DNA of 64,000 bases, taken from the NCBI RefSeq assembly GCF_000939975.1, contig NZ_LK391969.1:186001-250000 (forward strand). The letters are read 5' to 3'. The stretch comes from Pseudomonas saudimassiliensis (lineage in GTDB: Bacteria > Pseudomonadota > Gammaproteobacteria > Pseudomonadales > Pseudomonadaceae). Both the position numbers and the translations under genes were made by a program. A model generated the notes under the pieces. That model saw only the letters and a program-made list of their open reading frames with translations. It made no database searches and was not told the DNA's origin. Positions 51,660 through 61,599 of the stretch are shown one piece after another. Within the stretch, counting starts at the first letter, position 1, and every line of letters begins with the position of its first letter.

Positions 51660-52943
51660 TCAGGCTTCCGGGGTCAGCTGGGCGCGCGGTTCTACCTGCC
51701 AGATTCGCACGCTCTTGATCATGTTGTCCTTGGTCTGCAGGATTTCCATCCGATACGCGCCCACGCTCAGCCCGACGCTGTTGTCCGGGATATTCTCCAG
51801 GCGCTCGGTGATCAGGCCGTTCAGCGTCTTGGGGCCGTCTTCGGGCAGCTTCCACAGCAGCTGACGATTGATCGCCCGCAGGGCTACGCCGCCGTCGATG
51901 ACATAACTGCCGTCGCCCTGGGGGTGGATGTCGTGGTTGGCGGGCAGCAGGTCGGTGGTGAACTCACCGACGATTTCTTCCAGGATATCTTCCAGGGTAA
52001 CCAGCCCGATCACGTCACCGTACTCGTCCACCACGAAGCCGATGCGCCGCTTGTGCTTCTGGAAGTTCAGCAGCTGGGTATGCAGCGGGGTGTTTTCCGG
52101 GATGAAGTAGGGGTCCTTGCAACAGGCAATCAGACTCTCCTTGGTCAACTCGTTGCGGCTGAGCAGGCGGGCGATATGGCGCATGTGCACCAGGCCGGTG
52201 ACATTGTTGATGTCGCCGCGGTATACCGGCAGGCGGGTATGGTGGCTGGTGCGCAGCTGGTCGATGATGGCGGGCATCTCGTCATCCAGGTCGATGCCAT
52301 AGGCTTCGTTGCGCGGCACCATGATGTCATTGACCGTCATCTTCTCCAGATCGAGGATGCTCAGCAGCATATTCTGGCGTTTGCGGGTAATCCCCAGACC
52401 GGCCTCGTTCACTACCGTGCGCAGCTCCTCGGTGCTGAGCTGGGCGCCATCGCTGCTGTTCGGGTTGACCCCCATGAGACGCAGCAGGGCATTGCTCACG
52501 GAGCTGCACAGCCAGACCACGGGATACAACACGCGCTGCAGGATATTGAGGATGATGCTGACCCGAAAGGCGATCATCTCGGGACGCAGCGCGGCCAGGG
52601 TCTTGGGCGTGATCTCGCCGAAGATAAGCACGATAATGGTCAGCGCGACCGTGGAAATGGCGATACCGGCATCGCCCCATATCCGCACCGCGACCACGCT
52701 GGCGAGGGAGGCGGCAAGAATATTGACGATGTTGTTACCGACCAGGATGGTACCGAGCAGGCGATCGGGACGGCCGAGGAGGGCTTCGGCCCGCTGGGCG
52801 GCTCTATGCCCCTTTTTACTCAGGTGTTTGAGCCGGTAGCGGTTGAGACTCATCATGCCGGTCTCGGAGCTGGAGAAGAACGCCGAGAGGGCAATCAGCA
52901 CAACCAGAATCAGTAACAGTACGCCGGTACTTGTGTCACTCAA
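51660..52943 (-). CDS. CNNM/CorC-type membrane protein with CBS domains
   Basis: 427 residues. DUF21 domain with SAFFSSSETGMMSLNRYRLKHL, LVGNNIVNILAASLAS and ITPKTLAA; two CBS domains (from IMVPRNEAYGI and LVTLEDILEEIVGEF); and a C-terminal CorC/HlyC domain (GGVALRAINRQLLW). This family (YfjD/CorB) acts in Mg or Co export or regulation. Confidence 0.92.
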   Translation of the reverse strand: MSDTSTGVLLLILVVLIALSAFFSSSETGMMSLNRYRLKHLSKKGHRAAQRAEALLGRPDRLLGTILVGNNIVNILAASLASVVAVRIWGDAGIAISTVALTIIVLIFGEITPKTLAALRPEMIAFRVSIILNILQRVLYPVVWLCSSVSNALLRLMGVNPNSSDGAQLSTEELRTVVNEAGLGITRKRQNMLLSILDLEKMTVNDIMVPRNEAYGIDLDDEMPAIIDQLRTSHHTRLPVYRGDINNVTGLVHMRHIARLLSRNELTKESLIACCKDPYFIPENTPLHTQLLNFQKHKRRIGFVVDEYGDVIGLVTLEDILEEIVGEFTTDLLPANHDIHPQGDGSYVIDGGVALRAINRQLLWKLPEDGPKTLNGLITERLENIPDNSVGLSVGAYRMEILQTKDNMIKSVRIWQVEPRAQLTPEA

Positions 52944-52967
52944 GGGTTACCTCGGCCGGGTTGGCGG

Positions 52968-53768
52968 TCACATTGGCAGAATGAATTCGCTGACCAGCTT
53001 GCTGCCGAAATACGCCAGCATCAATAGCAGGAAGCCGCCAAGGGTCCAGCGGATGGCAAAGCTGCCGCGCCAGCCGCGGAAATGTCGGCCCCACAGCAGG
53101 ACGCCGAATACCACCCAGGCCAGACAGGACAGCAGTGTCTTGTGCGCGACATTCTGGGCGAACATGTTGTCGAGGAAGACGAAGCCGGACAGCAGCGACA
53201 GGGTCAGCAGCACCTCGCCGCAGAGGACGAACTGGAATAGCAGCGCCTCCATGGTCTGCAGCGGCGGGAAGGTACGATTGAAGCGTACCGGATTGCGGTT
53301 CTTCAGCTGGTTGTCCTGAACTGCCAGCAGGCTGGCCTGGAAGGCGGCGATAGTCAGGATGCCGTAGGCCAGAATCGACAACAGCACGTGGATCATCAGC
53401 TTGGAGTTGCCGGGAATGAGCGCCGCGCCATGGCCCGGGAACAGCCAGGCCAGCAGATCGGTGACCAGGGCCAGCGGAAAGAGGGCGATCAACAGGCTGG
53501 TCACCGGTGCCCGCAGGCTGAACACCAGGGTCACCGCCAGCACCAGCCAGGCAATCAGCGACGAGACATGGAAGAAACCGAACGACAGGCCGTTGCCGGT
53601 GAACATCTGGGTATACAGGCCGCCGGCATGGCAGAGCAGCGCGACCACACCGATGCTGCGCAGCAAGGCGGGGCTGGCGCTGCGGCGTTGCATCAGGCAG
53701 CGGATCTGGTAGAGCGTGCCGCCGAGGTAGAAGGCAGCGGCCAGCAGGCTGAATATCGGAGCTGTCAT
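52968..53768 (-). CDS. ypjD: CcsA/YpjD-like cytochrome c assembly family protein
   Basis: 266 residues from ATG 53768 (AAGGACG upstream). Eight hydrophobic helices and three typical His regions (CHAGGLYTQMFTG, GNSKLMIHVLLSILAYG, VAHKTLLSCLAW) place it in the CcsA-type haem-handling fold. E. coli YpjD, of similar length, sits next to ffh as here. Function beyond that is unknown. Confidence 0.9.
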   Translation of the reverse strand: MTAPIFSLLAAAFYLGGTLYQIRCLMQRRSASPALLRSIGVVALLCHAGGLYTQMFTGNGLSFGFFHVSSLIAWLVLAVTLVFSLRAPVTSLLIALFPLALVTDLLAWLFPGHGAALIPGNSKLMIHVLLSILAYGILTIAAFQASLLAVQDNQLKNRNPVRFNRTFPPLQTMEALLFQFVLCGEVLLTLSLLSGFVFLDNMFAQNVAHKTLLSCLAWVVFGVLLWGRHFRGWRGSFAIRWTLGGFLLLMLAYFGSKLVSEFILPM

Positions 53769-53923
53769 ACGTCCTTGAGAAGGCCTATCAATAGAAGCGG
53801 AGTGTCGCACAAGCCAGGCCGAGGATAAAGCGCTTGCTGCATCCGCACAAACCCCAATGTATACTGCCCGGCCAGTACGCCTCAACCCGTCACGGGGTGC
53901 GCGGGGCAAAGGAGAATTCGCCG

Positions 53924-55330
53924 ATGTTTGAAAATCTTACCGAACGCCTGTCCGCCAGTCTGGCGGGGGTCACCGGTCGCGCCAAGCTGACCGAGGACAA
54001 TATCAAGGACACCCTGCGCGAAGTGCGCATGGCGCTGCTTGAGGCCGATGTCGCACTGCCGGTGGTCAAGACCTTCGTCGATCAGGTACGTGACCGCGCC
54101 GTGGGTCAGGAAGTGTCCCGCAGCCTGTCGCCCGGGCAGGTATTCGTCAAGATCATCAAGGCCGAGCTGGAAGCGGTCATGGGCCAGGCCGAGGGCCTGA
54201 ACCTGGCGGTGACGCCGCCGGCGGTCATCCTGATGGCCGGCCTGCAGGGCGCGGGTAAGACCACCAGCGTTGCCAAGCTGGCCAAGACCCTGCGCGAGCG
54301 GCAGAAGAAGAAAGTCATGGTGGTCAGCGCCGACGTCTATCGTCCGGCCGCGATCAAGCAGTTGGAGACCCTGGCGGCGGAAGTGGATGTTACTTTCTTC
54401 CCCTCTGATCTGAGCCAGAAGCCGGTCGCCATCGTCGAAGCGGCTATCCGCGAAGCCAAGAACCGCTTCATGGATGTGCTGATCGTCGATACCGCGGGTC
54501 GCCTGCACGTCGACGCCGACATGATGGACGAGATCAAGGCCGTCCATGCGGCGGCCAAGCCTGCCGAGACCCTGTTCGTGGTCGACGCCATGACCGGTCA
54601 GGACGCGGCCAACACGGCCCAGGCGTTCAACGAAGCGCTGCCGCTGACCGGGGTGATCCTGACCAAGGTCGATGGTGACGCCCGGGGCGGTGCCGCGCTG
54701 TCGGTGCGCCACATTACCGGCAAGCCGATCAAGTTCCTCGGCGTGGGTGAGAAGACCGACGCCCTTGAGCCCTTCCATCCCGACCGGGTGGCGTCGCGCA
54801 TCCTCGGGATGGGCGACGTGCTCAGCCTGATCGAGCAGGCCGAGCAGAAGCTCGACAAGGCCAAGGCCGAGAAGCTCGCGAACAAGCTGAAGAAAGGCAA
54901 GGGCTTCGATCTTGAAGATTTCCGGGACCAGCTGCAGCAGATGCGCGGCATGGGCGGGCTGGGTTCACTGATGGATAAATTGCCCATGATGGGCAAGATC
55001 AATCCGGCGCAGATGGAAACCGCCCAGACCCAGGCCGAGAAGCAGTTCAAGCAGATGGAAGCCATCATCAATTCGATGACGCCCGCGGAACGGCGCAACC
55101 CCGACATCATCAGCGGCTCGCGCAAGCGCCGTATCGCTGCCGGCTCCGGCACCCAGATCCAGGACATCGGGCGGGTGATCAAGCAGCACAAGCAGATGCA
55201 GAAGATGATGAAGAAGGTCAGCGGCAAGGGTGGTATGGCCAAGCTCATGCGCGGTATGGGAGGCATGGGTGGTGGTGGTGGCGGCATGCTGCCACCGGGT
55301 GGCGGAATGGGCGGGATGCCCCGTTTCTGA
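53924..55330 (+). CDS. ffh: Signal recognition particle protein Ffh
   Basis: 468 residues from ATG 53924 (AAAGGAG 6-8 bp upstream). N domain (MFENLTERLSASLAGVTGRA), GTPase with GLQGAGKTTSVAKLA, DTAGRLHVD and TKVDGDARGG. The Met-rich M domain has SGSRKRRIAAGSG; the C-terminal tail is rich in Met and Gly. Binds signal sequences and 4.5S RNA to target inner-membrane proteins. Confidence 0.98.
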   Translation: MFENLTERLSASLAGVTGRAKLTEDNIKDTLREVRMALLEADVALPVVKTFVDQVRDRAVGQEVSRSLSPGQVFVKIIKAELEAVMGQAEGLNLAVTPPAVILMAGLQGAGKTTSVAKLAKTLRERQKKKVMVVSADVYRPAAIKQLETLAAEVDVTFFPSDLSQKPVAIVEAAIREAKNRFMDVLIVDTAGRLHVDADMMDEIKAVHAAAKPAETLFVVDAMTGQDAANTAQAFNEALPLTGVILTKVDGDARGGAALSVRHITGKPIKFLGVGEKTDALEPFHPDRVASRILGMGDVLSLIEQAEQKLDKAKAEKLANKLKKGKGFDLEDFRDQLQQMRGMGGLGSLMDKLPMMGKINPAQMETAQTQAEKQFKQMEAIINSMTPAERRNPDIISGSRKRRIAAGSGTQIQDIGRVIKQHKQMQKMMKKVSGKGGMAKLMRGMGGMGGGGGGMLPPGGGMGGMPRF

Positions 55331-55503
55331 CACCGGCGACGCTGCCGAAGTCATGGCAGCGCCTGCGGCAACCGACCCGCCAGCGGGTCGGGGCACAAAA
55401 GAGTTTCATTTGTCCGCGATATTCCGTAGAATACGCGACCTTTCGGGCTAGATGCTCGTAATGAATTTGTGAGTCTTACTCAAATACAGGAAATGATGTC
55501 CAC

Positions 55504-55752
55504 ATGGTAACCATTCGTCTTGCTCGTGGTGGCTCCAAGAAGCGCCCTTTCTATCACCTGACTGTAGCCAACAGCCGCAATTCCCGCGATGGCCGCTTTG
55601 TTGAGCGCGTTGGTTTCTTCAACCCGGTTGCTGCCGGTGGCGAAACCCGTCTGTCCGTTGACCAGGAGCGCGTAAGCTACTGGCTGGGTCAGGGCGCACA
55701 GCCGTCCGAGCGCGTTGCTTCCCTGCTGAAGGAAGCTCAGGCCTCTGCCTGA
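55504..55752 (+). CDS. rpsP: 30S ribosomal protein S16
   Basis: 82 residues. [21 protein letters not shown] and [10 protein letters not shown] are S16 signatures. First gene of the rpsP-rimM-trmD-rplS operon, whose promoter should lie in the 170 bp after ffh. Confidence 0.98.
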   Translation: MVTIRLARGGSKKRPFYHLTVANSRNSRDGRFVERVGFFNPVAAGGETRLSVDQERVSYWLGQGAQPSERVASLLKEAQASA

Positions 55753-55753
55753 T

Positions 55754-56296
55754 ATGACACGCCAGCCTGAGCCGGCTGGATCGCCTTTGGTGGTCCTCGG
55801 CAAGATCGTATCGGTTCATGGCATACGCGGCGCGGTGAAGGTGTACTCGCACACCGATCCGCTGGACAACGTGCTCGACTACCCAGAGTGGATTCTCCGC
55901 AAGGGTGGTGTACAGCAGCAGGCGTCCGTCGTTGCGGGACGGGTTCAGGGCCGCATACTGGTGGTTCAGCTCAAGGGGCTGGATGACCGGGATAAGGCGC
56001 TAGAACTGGTGGATTGGGAAATCTGCGTGCCGCGAGTTGAGCTGCCGGCATTGGATGACGGCGAGTTCTACTGGCATCAGCTGGAAGGACTGCAGGTAGT
56101 GACCCTCGACGGGAAGCTGCTCGGTCGTATCGACCACCTGCTGGAAACCGGCTCCAATGATGTCATGGTAGTAAAGCCCTGTGCGGGCAGTCTGGATCAG
56201 CGCGAGCGGTTATTGCCGTATCTGCCTGATCTGTACGTAAAGCACATCGACCTGACCGAAGGTGTCATGCAGGTCGACTGGGATCCGGAGTTCTGA
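55754..56296 (+). CDS. rimM: Ribosome maturation factor RimM
   Basis: 180 residues, starting 2 bases after the rpsP stop. LGKIVSVHGIRGAVKVYSHT, VPRVELPALDDGEFYWHQLEG and RLLPYLPDLYVKHIDL are RimM landmarks. Binds S19 during 30S assembly. Confidence 0.97.
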   Translation: MTRQPEPAGSPLVVLGKIVSVHGIRGAVKVYSHTDPLDNVLDYPEWILRKGGVQQQASVVAGRVQGRILVVQLKGLDDRDKALELVDWEICVPRVELPALDDGEFYWHQLEGLQVVTLDGKLLGRIDHLLETGSNDVMVVKPCAGSLDQRERLLPYLPDLYVKHIDLTEGVMQVDWDPEF

Positions 56297-56299
56297 CCG

Positions 56300-57049
56300 G
56301 TGTGGGCCGGTGTGGTAACCCTGTTTCCCGAGATGTTCACGGCGTTGACCGAGCACGGAGTGACCGGCAGGGCCGTCAAGCGGGGCCAGCTGACCGTCGA
56401 GTTCAGCAATCCCCGTGATCATGCCCACGACCGGCATCGTACGGTCGATGATCGTCCCTTTGGTGGTGGTCCGGGCATGTTGATGAAAGTCGAGCCATTG
56501 CTGGCAGCCATTGAGGCCGTCCGGCAGCAGGCGCCTTCGACGCCCCGGGTGATCTATCTGTCTCCCCAGGGGCAGCCGCTGACGCAGCAACGGGCCGCAG
56601 AACTGGCCCAACTGGACAGTCTGGTCCTGCTGTGTGGTCGCTACGAAGGTATCGACGAGCGCATTGTCGAGACATGCGTCGACGAGGAAATTTCCATCGG
56701 CGACTACGTATTGTCCGGCGGCGAGCTGGGGGCGATGGTGCTCCTGGATGCGGTAACCCGTCTGATCCCCGGCGTGCTTGGGCATGCGGATTCGGCGGCA
56801 GAGGATTCCTTTTCGGAAGGGTGGCTGGATTGTCCACACTACACCCGGCCGGAAGAGTTTGCGGGGCAGCGCGTACCGGAGGTGCTGCTCAGTGGTAATC
56901 ATGCATTGATCCGGCGCTGGCGTCTCAAGCAGTCCTTGGGCAGAACCTGGCAACGACGCCCGGAACTGCTCGCAGAACTGACCTTGAGCAAAGAACAGCA
57001 GCAACTGTTGGCGGAATTTATCCGCGAGCAGGAAACCGATAACCATTGA
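56300..57049 (+). CDS. trmD: tRNA (guanine-N1)-methyltransferase
   Basis: 249 residues from GTG 56300 ([13 protein letters not shown]), three bases after the rimM stop. [19 protein letters not shown] segment, [30 protein letters not shown] and the knot [11 protein letters not shown]. Methylates G37 of tRNA. Confidence 0.98.
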   Translation: MWAGVVTLFPEMFTALTEHGVTGRAVKRGQLTVEFSNPRDHAHDRHRTVDDRPFGGGPGMLMKVEPLLAAIEAVRQQAPSTPRVIYLSPQGQPLTQQRAAELAQLDSLVLLCGRYEGIDERIVETCVDEEISIGDYVLSGGELGAMVLLDAVTRLIPGVLGHADSAAEDSFSEGWLDCPHYTRPEEFAGQRVPEVLLSGNHALIRRWRLKQSLGRTWQRRPELLAELTLSKEQQQLLAEFIREQETDNH

Positions 57050-57081
57050 AGCAAGTCCGGCGGCTTGTAGGAGCTTTAGAA

Positions 57082-57429
57082 ATGTCCAACATTATTGCCC
57101 AGCTCGAAGCAGAGCAGATGACCCGTGAAGTCCCCGTGTTCGCACCGGGTGACACTGTAATTGTTCAGGTAAAAGTAAAGGAAGGCGATCGTCAGCGTCT
57201 GCAGGCCTTTGAAGGCGTGGTTATCGGTAAGCGCAACCGGGGTCTGAACTCCGCGTTCACCGTGCGCAAGATCTCCAGCGGTGTTGGCGTCGAGCGTACC
57301 TTCCAGACCTTCTCGCCGATGGTTGACAGCGTTACCGTCAAGCGTCGCGGCGATGTGCGCAAGGCCAAGCTGTACTACCTGCGCGCCCTGTCCGGCAAGG
57401 CCGCACGTATCAAGGAAAAGCTCAACTGA
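57082..57429 (+). CDS. rplS: 50S ribosomal protein L19
   Basis: 115 residues from ATG 57082 (TAGGAG 11 bp upstream). [29 protein letters not shown] and [13 protein letters not shown] are L19 signatures. Last gene of the operon; a terminator follows. Confidence 0.98.
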   Translation: MSNIIAQLEAEQMTREVPVFAPGDTVIVQVKVKEGDRQRLQAFEGVVIGKRNRGLNSAFTVRKISSGVGVERTFQTFSPMVDSVTVKRRGDVRKAKLYYLRALSGKAARIKEKLN

Positions 57430-57454
57430 TCGAGCGTTTTGCCTGGTACTCAAG

Positions 57455-57477
57455 AAACCGCCTTCGGGCGGTTTTTT
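57455..57477 (+). terminator. Rho-independent terminator of the rplS operon
   Basis: AACCGCC TTCG GGCGGTT stem with a tetraloop and T-run (GGTTTTTT), 26 bp after the rplS stop. Confidence 0.95.
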
Positions 57478-57517
57478 GTTGTCCTGCGATAAGGGGGCGT
57501 TGCGCCGGATAGGCTGC

Positions 57518-58864
57518 TTATCGGTCGCTTGTGGCAGTTGCCAGCGGGATCAGCATTTCCGCCACCAGGCCGCCTCCCGCCCGCGAGCGCAGATCGAGTG
57601 CGCCGCCGAAGCGTTCCACAATGGCCCGCACGATGGAGATGCCCAGGCCCGCACCATCCTGACGGCGGCGGCCCTGGTCTCCGCGCCAGAAGCGCCTGCC
57701 GACCCGGGCGGCCTGCTCCGGGCTCAGGCCGGGGCCACGGTCGGCAACACTCAGCACACAGCGCCGCATCGAGCGGTCGAATAACGCATCGACCTCGATG
57801 GCCGTGTGGTCCGGCGAATAGCGCAGGGCATTGTCCACCAGGTTGCGCAGCGCCGTTTCCAGCATCGACCTGGGCATCGGTGTTCCGGTATCGGCTCCCG
57901 CCACGTTCAGGGTCAGGCGGTTTCGCTGATCCTCGTCCAGGCGGTCGAGCACGCTGTTCACCGCTTCCAGTACCGACCTGCATTGATCCCCCTCACTGAC
58001 CACGGCCTCGGTGCGCGCCAGGGTCATCATCTGATCAAGGGTGCGGCGCAGCCGCTGCACGCCTGCCTCGGCGCCGGCAAGGGAGGCCTGGGCTTGCTCA
58101 CCATCACTCAGCCGGACCACCTGCAGGTGGGTGTCTATCACGGTCAGCGGCGTGCGTAGTTCATGGGCGGCCGCATCGGTGAAGGCGCGCTGGCTCGACA
58201 ACGCCTGGGCCAGGCGCCCGAGCAGCCCATTCATGGCGTCGAGAACCGGGCGCAGCTCGCTAGGCGAATGATCGAGAACGATAGGTGTGGTGTCGTCTGT
58301 TTTCTTGGCGCGTAGCTGCTCGCGCAGGGTTTCCAGGGGGGCAAGGCCGCGCCCGATGCCGACCCACAGCGCCGCCAGGCCGCCGAAAAAGGCGATCAGA
58401 AAAGGGATCCCCGCTGCGCCCAGCAGATCATTGATCAGCACGTTGCGCTCATCGATGCGGTCCGCTGTGGTGATCTGAAAGCCGTTGTCGTGCAGGACGT
58501 AGACCCGCCATTGTCTCCCCTGTACCTCACGGGTGCTGTAGCCCGCGGGCAGGGTGGCGAAGTCCGAGGAGGGGACGCTGCCCGTACTGGCCAGCACTTC
58601 ACCCCGCAGTGCCCGGATCTCGCAGGCGATGCCTTCCTTGCCGCTGATCTGAACTGCCTCGCTGAAGTTGGCCGGTGAGGAGTTGGGGTCCAGCGTGCCG
58701 CCCTGGAGCAGGCCGGCGACCATGCGGGCCGACATCGCCAGCCTGCCATCCAGGGTGCGGTCCAGGTTGGCGCGCATGCCCTGCATCATCCAGGCTGCGG
58801 CCACAGTCCAGAGCACCACCAGGGCGATGCCGGTGATCAGCACCGCCCGTGAGCGCAGGCTCAC
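57518..58864 (-). CDS. Sensor histidine kinase, QseC/TctE-like
   Basis: 448 residues. Helices at about 8-28 and 148-168 bracket a periplasmic domain of about 120 residues; HAMP follows, then H234 in AAAHELRTPLTV, N-box NLVDNALRYSP, and G-boxes DRGPGLSPEQAARV and DGAGLGISIVRAIV. The sensed signal is unknown. Its start overlaps the stop of the regulator gene (ATGA). Confidence 0.93.
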   Translation of the reverse strand: MSLRSRAVLITGIALVVLWTVAAAWMMQGMRANLDRTLDGRLAMSARMVAGLLQGGTLDPNSSPANFSEAVQISGKEGIACEIRALRGEVLASTGSVPSSDFATLPAGYSTREVQGRQWRVYVLHDNGFQITTADRIDERNVLINDLLGAAGIPFLIAFFGGLAALWVGIGRGLAPLETLREQLRAKKTDDTTPIVLDHSPSELRPVLDAMNGLLGRLAQALSSQRAFTDAAAHELRTPLTVIDTHLQVVRLSDGEQAQASLAGAEAGVQRLRRTLDQMMTLARTEAVVSEGDQCRSVLEAVNSVLDRLDEDQRNRLTLNVAGADTGTPMPRSMLETALRNLVDNALRYSPDHTAIEVDALFDRSMRRCVLSVADRGPGLSPEQAARVGRRFWRGDQGRRRQDGAGLGISIVRAIVERFGGALDLRSRAGGGLVAEMLIPLATATSDR

Positions 58865-59529
58865 GGGGTGAGCCTCCAGCCTAAACGGTAGCCCAGCCCG
58901 CGGGCGGTCTCGATTGCCTCGGCTCCCAGTTTTCGCCGGATATTGTGGATATGGACGCTGAGCGCATTGCTGTTGATCTCTTCGCCAAGCCCGTACAGGC
59001 GCTCGTTGAGGGCGTCGGGGAGCACCCAGCGGCCATCGGCAGCCGCTAGGTGGACCAGCAGATCGACTTCCCGGCGTGACAGGGTAACCGGCTCGCCCTC
59101 CAGCCAGGCCAGCCCGCTATCAGGTTCCAGGCGAAAAGGCCCGGCTTTGATGCTCTGGACGGCCCGGCCCTGGGTGCGCCTGACCAGCGCATGCAGCCGT
59201 GCCGCCAGCTCGCGCAGGTCGAAGGGCTTGACCAGATAGTCGTCGGCACCCCCCTGGAGTCCGGCGAGTCGATGTTCGATGGCATCGCGTGCCGAGAGAA
59301 TAAGGACCGGCAGGTCAGGCTCGAACGCGCGCATCCTGGCGAGCAATTCCATGCCGTCACGGTCGGGCAGGCCCAGGTCGAGCACCAGGGCCTGGAAGGC
59401 GTCGTCCATCTGCGCCGTTTCCGCGGCAGCGGCGGTGCCTACGTGGCGCACCTCGATCCCGTGTTTACGCAGTCCAGCAACGATGCCCTGGCCAATCAGG
59501 TCGTCGTCCTCCACCAGCAGCACCCGCAT
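58861..59529 (-). CDS. OmpR-family response regulator, QseB-like
   Basis: 222 residues from ATG 59529 (AGGGAGA 6-8 bp upstream). Receiver domain with acidic pocket EDDD (7-10), phosphoacceptor D51 and Lys in VKPFD; C-terminal winged helix (TLSRREVDLLVHLAAADG, LSVHIHNIRRKLG). Transcribed first, with the kinase after it. Targets are not visible. Confidence 0.95.
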   Translation of the reverse strand: MRVLLVEDDDLIGQGIVAGLRKHGIEVRHVGTAAAAETAQMDDAFQALVLDLGLPDRDGMELLARMRAFEPDLPVLILSARDAIEHRLAGLQGGADDYLVKPFDLRELAARLHALVRRTQGRAVQSIKAGPFRLEPDSGLAWLEGEPVTLSRREVDLLVHLAAADGRWVLPDALNERLYGLGEEINSNALSVHIHNIRRKLGAEAIETARGLGYRLGWRLTP

Positions 59530-59736
59530 TGCGGCGTCTCCCTGCATTAACCAAAGCAGTCATCTTAGGCCAGAACGGTGAGGGGTGTCAGCCGGCGGCC
59601 GGGTGAGCGAGCCTTTAAGATTCGCTTAACCGAGCTATGCTAAAAGCTCCCGCGCAAAAGCGATACCACCGGGCTGTCGCTGCGCGGACACCTGGGTGTC
59701 AGGGCTGCGCTAATGGGCTAATCCAAGGAGCTTGCA

Positions 59737-60402
59737 ATGCATAAAAATCATATTCGAGGAGCAGGCATGGCTGTCTGCTTGTCGCTCTGGTCGATGGGTC
59801 TGTCTGCCATGCCACCTGCGGGTGATCCGGAGCAGGGCAAGGCCGCCGCGGCGCTCTGTGAAACCTGCCACCAGGCCGATGGTAGCGGCCAGAATAACCC
59901 CGCCGGCGAGTCCTGGCCGCGGCTAGCCGGGCTGGAAGCGGACTATCTTGCCCGCCAACTGCACGCCTACCAAACCGGCGAGCGGCGTAACCCCAGCATG
60001 GAAGCCTTCGCCAAAATGCTGGATGAGGAGCAGATCCTGCATGTCTCCGCCTGGTTCGCCAGCCTCCCGGCCAGCAATGGCCCGTCGGCCGAGGAGCAGG
60101 GCCATTCAGCGGAGCTGCTCGAGCGCGGCGAGCAATTGGCCACCGAGGGCGACTGGGACAACTACATCGTGGCCTGTACCAGCTGCCATGGCCCCGACAA
60201 TCTCGGCGCTGGTACGGTATTTCCTGCCATCGCCGGTCAGCATTTCGGCTATATCCGCGACCAGCTGCTCGCCTGGCAACAGGGCACCCGCAAGAATGAT
60301 CCGCAGCGCCTGATGGCCAGCATTGCCGAGCGCATGAGTAGCGAAGACATCAATGCTGTTGCCGCCTGGCTTTCCACCCAGCCAGCCGCCGTTGAACAAT
60401 AG
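59737..60402 (+). CDS. tsdB: Di-haem cytochrome c4-type protein, probable TsdB
   Basis: 221 residues with a signal peptide (about 1-25). Two class I haem sites: C41-ET-C44-H45 and C147-TS-C150-H151. In Pseudomonas relatives a cytochrome c4-like TsdB is encoded beside TsdA and accepts its electrons; the gene order here agrees. AAGGAGC upstream of ATG 59737. Confidence 0.87.
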   Translation: MHKNHIRGAGMAVCLSLWSMGLSAMPPAGDPEQGKAAAALCETCHQADGSGQNNPAGESWPRLAGLEADYLARQLHAYQTGERRNPSMEAFAKMLDEEQILHVSAWFASLPASNGPSAEEQGHSAELLERGEQLATEGDWDNYIVACTSCHGPDNLGAGTVFPAIAGQHFGYIRDQLLAWQQGTRKNDPQRLMASIAERMSSEDINAVAAWLSTQPAAVEQ

Positions 60403-60413
60403 AGGACGCAGAC

Positions 60414-61469
60414 ATGAATAACCTGATTTCGTTTGTGCCCCGGTTGCGCCGGTGTTTGCTGATGACGCTGGGGTGCTTGTTGGCAAGTCCGCTGTCCCTG
60501 GTTCAGGCTCAGGCCAAGACGGAGCTATCGCAAGAGAGCCTGCAGGTGCTGGCCAGTATGGCGCCGGGTGCGCCCGCCCCGACCGCCGACAGTTATGTGC
60601 ATATTCCGCCGACCATGGAGGACCTGGAAGCCTCGTCGCTGCATCCGGAAACCAAAAGGGTCATTCGCCGCGGCTATGACATCTTTACCAATACCCAGCA
60701 GTTTCGCGATGAATACGTGTTCAACGACATGAACTGCAGCAGTTGCCACCTGGGTGCGGGGCGGCTGCCGTTCTCCGGGCCGATTTGGCCGGCGGCGGTG
60801 ACCCTGCCGAATTACCGGCCGAAGAACGATCACGTCAACAATCTGGAAGAACGCATCGCCGGCTGTTTTACCTATTCCATGAACGGCAAGCCGCCGGCCT
60901 ATGGCAGCGACGACATGATTGCGCTCAGTGCCTACCATCAGTGGCTGGCCAGCGGCGTGCCCATGTTCCTGGCTGCGGACAATATCTACGGACGTGGTTT
61001 TCCCCGCCTGGAAGAACCCGCCGAGAAGCCGGACTACCAGCGCGGCAAGGCGACCTACGAAGCCCAATGCTCGATCTGCCACGGCAGTGACGGCGCTGGC
61101 CTCACCACGCGTGGCGAGGTGGTCTTTCCACCGGTATGGGGCGACCACTCCTACAACTGGGGGGCCGGTATCAGCCGCGTGTTCACGCTGGCCTCCTTTA
61201 TCAAACACAACATGCCGCTGGGCCAGCCCAATAGCCTGACCGATCAGCAGGCCTGGGATCTGGCCCAGTTCATCGACTCGCAGGAGCGCCCGCAGGACCC
61301 ACGCTACACCGGCGACGTGAAGGAAACCCTGGAGCTGTATGGCGACACCTTCCATAAGCACACCATGTACGGTCAGGAGGTGGAAGGCCGGGTGCTGGGC
61401 GATCACGATAACGTCGGTCGCAAGGACTTCCTCAAGCCTGATGTGCTGCGCCCGCGCACCTACGACTGA
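60414..61469 (+). CDS. tsdA: Thiosulfate dehydrogenase TsdA (tetrathionate-forming)
   Basis: 351 residues with a signal peptide (about 1-33). Two haem sites, C108-SS-C111-H112 and C219-SI-C222-H223, and Cys151 in RIAGCFTYSMNGKP, the unusual axial ligand that defines TsdA. Oxidises two thiosulfates to tetrathionate in the periplasm and may run in reverse. It follows tsdB by 11 bp. Confidence 0.92.
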   Translation: MNNLISFVPRLRRCLLMTLGCLLASPLSLVQAQAKTELSQESLQVLASMAPGAPAPTADSYVHIPPTMEDLEASSLHPETKRVIRRGYDIFTNTQQFRDEYVFNDMNCSSCHLGAGRLPFSGPIWPAAVTLPNYRPKNDHVNNLEERIAGCFTYSMNGKPPAYGSDDMIALSAYHQWLASGVPMFLAADNIYGRGFPRLEEPAEKPDYQRGKATYEAQCSICHGSDGAGLTTRGEVVFPPVWGDHSYNWGAGISRVFTLASFIKHNMPLGQPNSLTDQQAWDLAQFIDSQERPQDPRYTGDVKETLELYGDTFHKHTMYGQEVEGRVLGDHDNVGRKDFLKPDVLRPRTYD

Positions 61470-61483
61470 CCTCCCTGGGCAAA

Positions 61484-61504
61484 GCGGGACAGGCACTGTC
61501 CCGC
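61484..61504 (+). terminator. Hairpin after tsdA
   Basis: Perfect 9-bp stem GCGGGACAG / CTGTCCCGC with a 3-base loop, 14 bp past the tsdA stop. No clear T-run, so it may terminate or only protect the transcript. Confidence 0.55.
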
Positions 61505-61599
61505 CTTGCATTCCCTCGGCACGCCGCTGCCGCGTCCACGCCTTCAGTTTCGCTTAACCGAGCAGGTGCATCATTCCCCAAATACCTTGTCTCGGGGAA

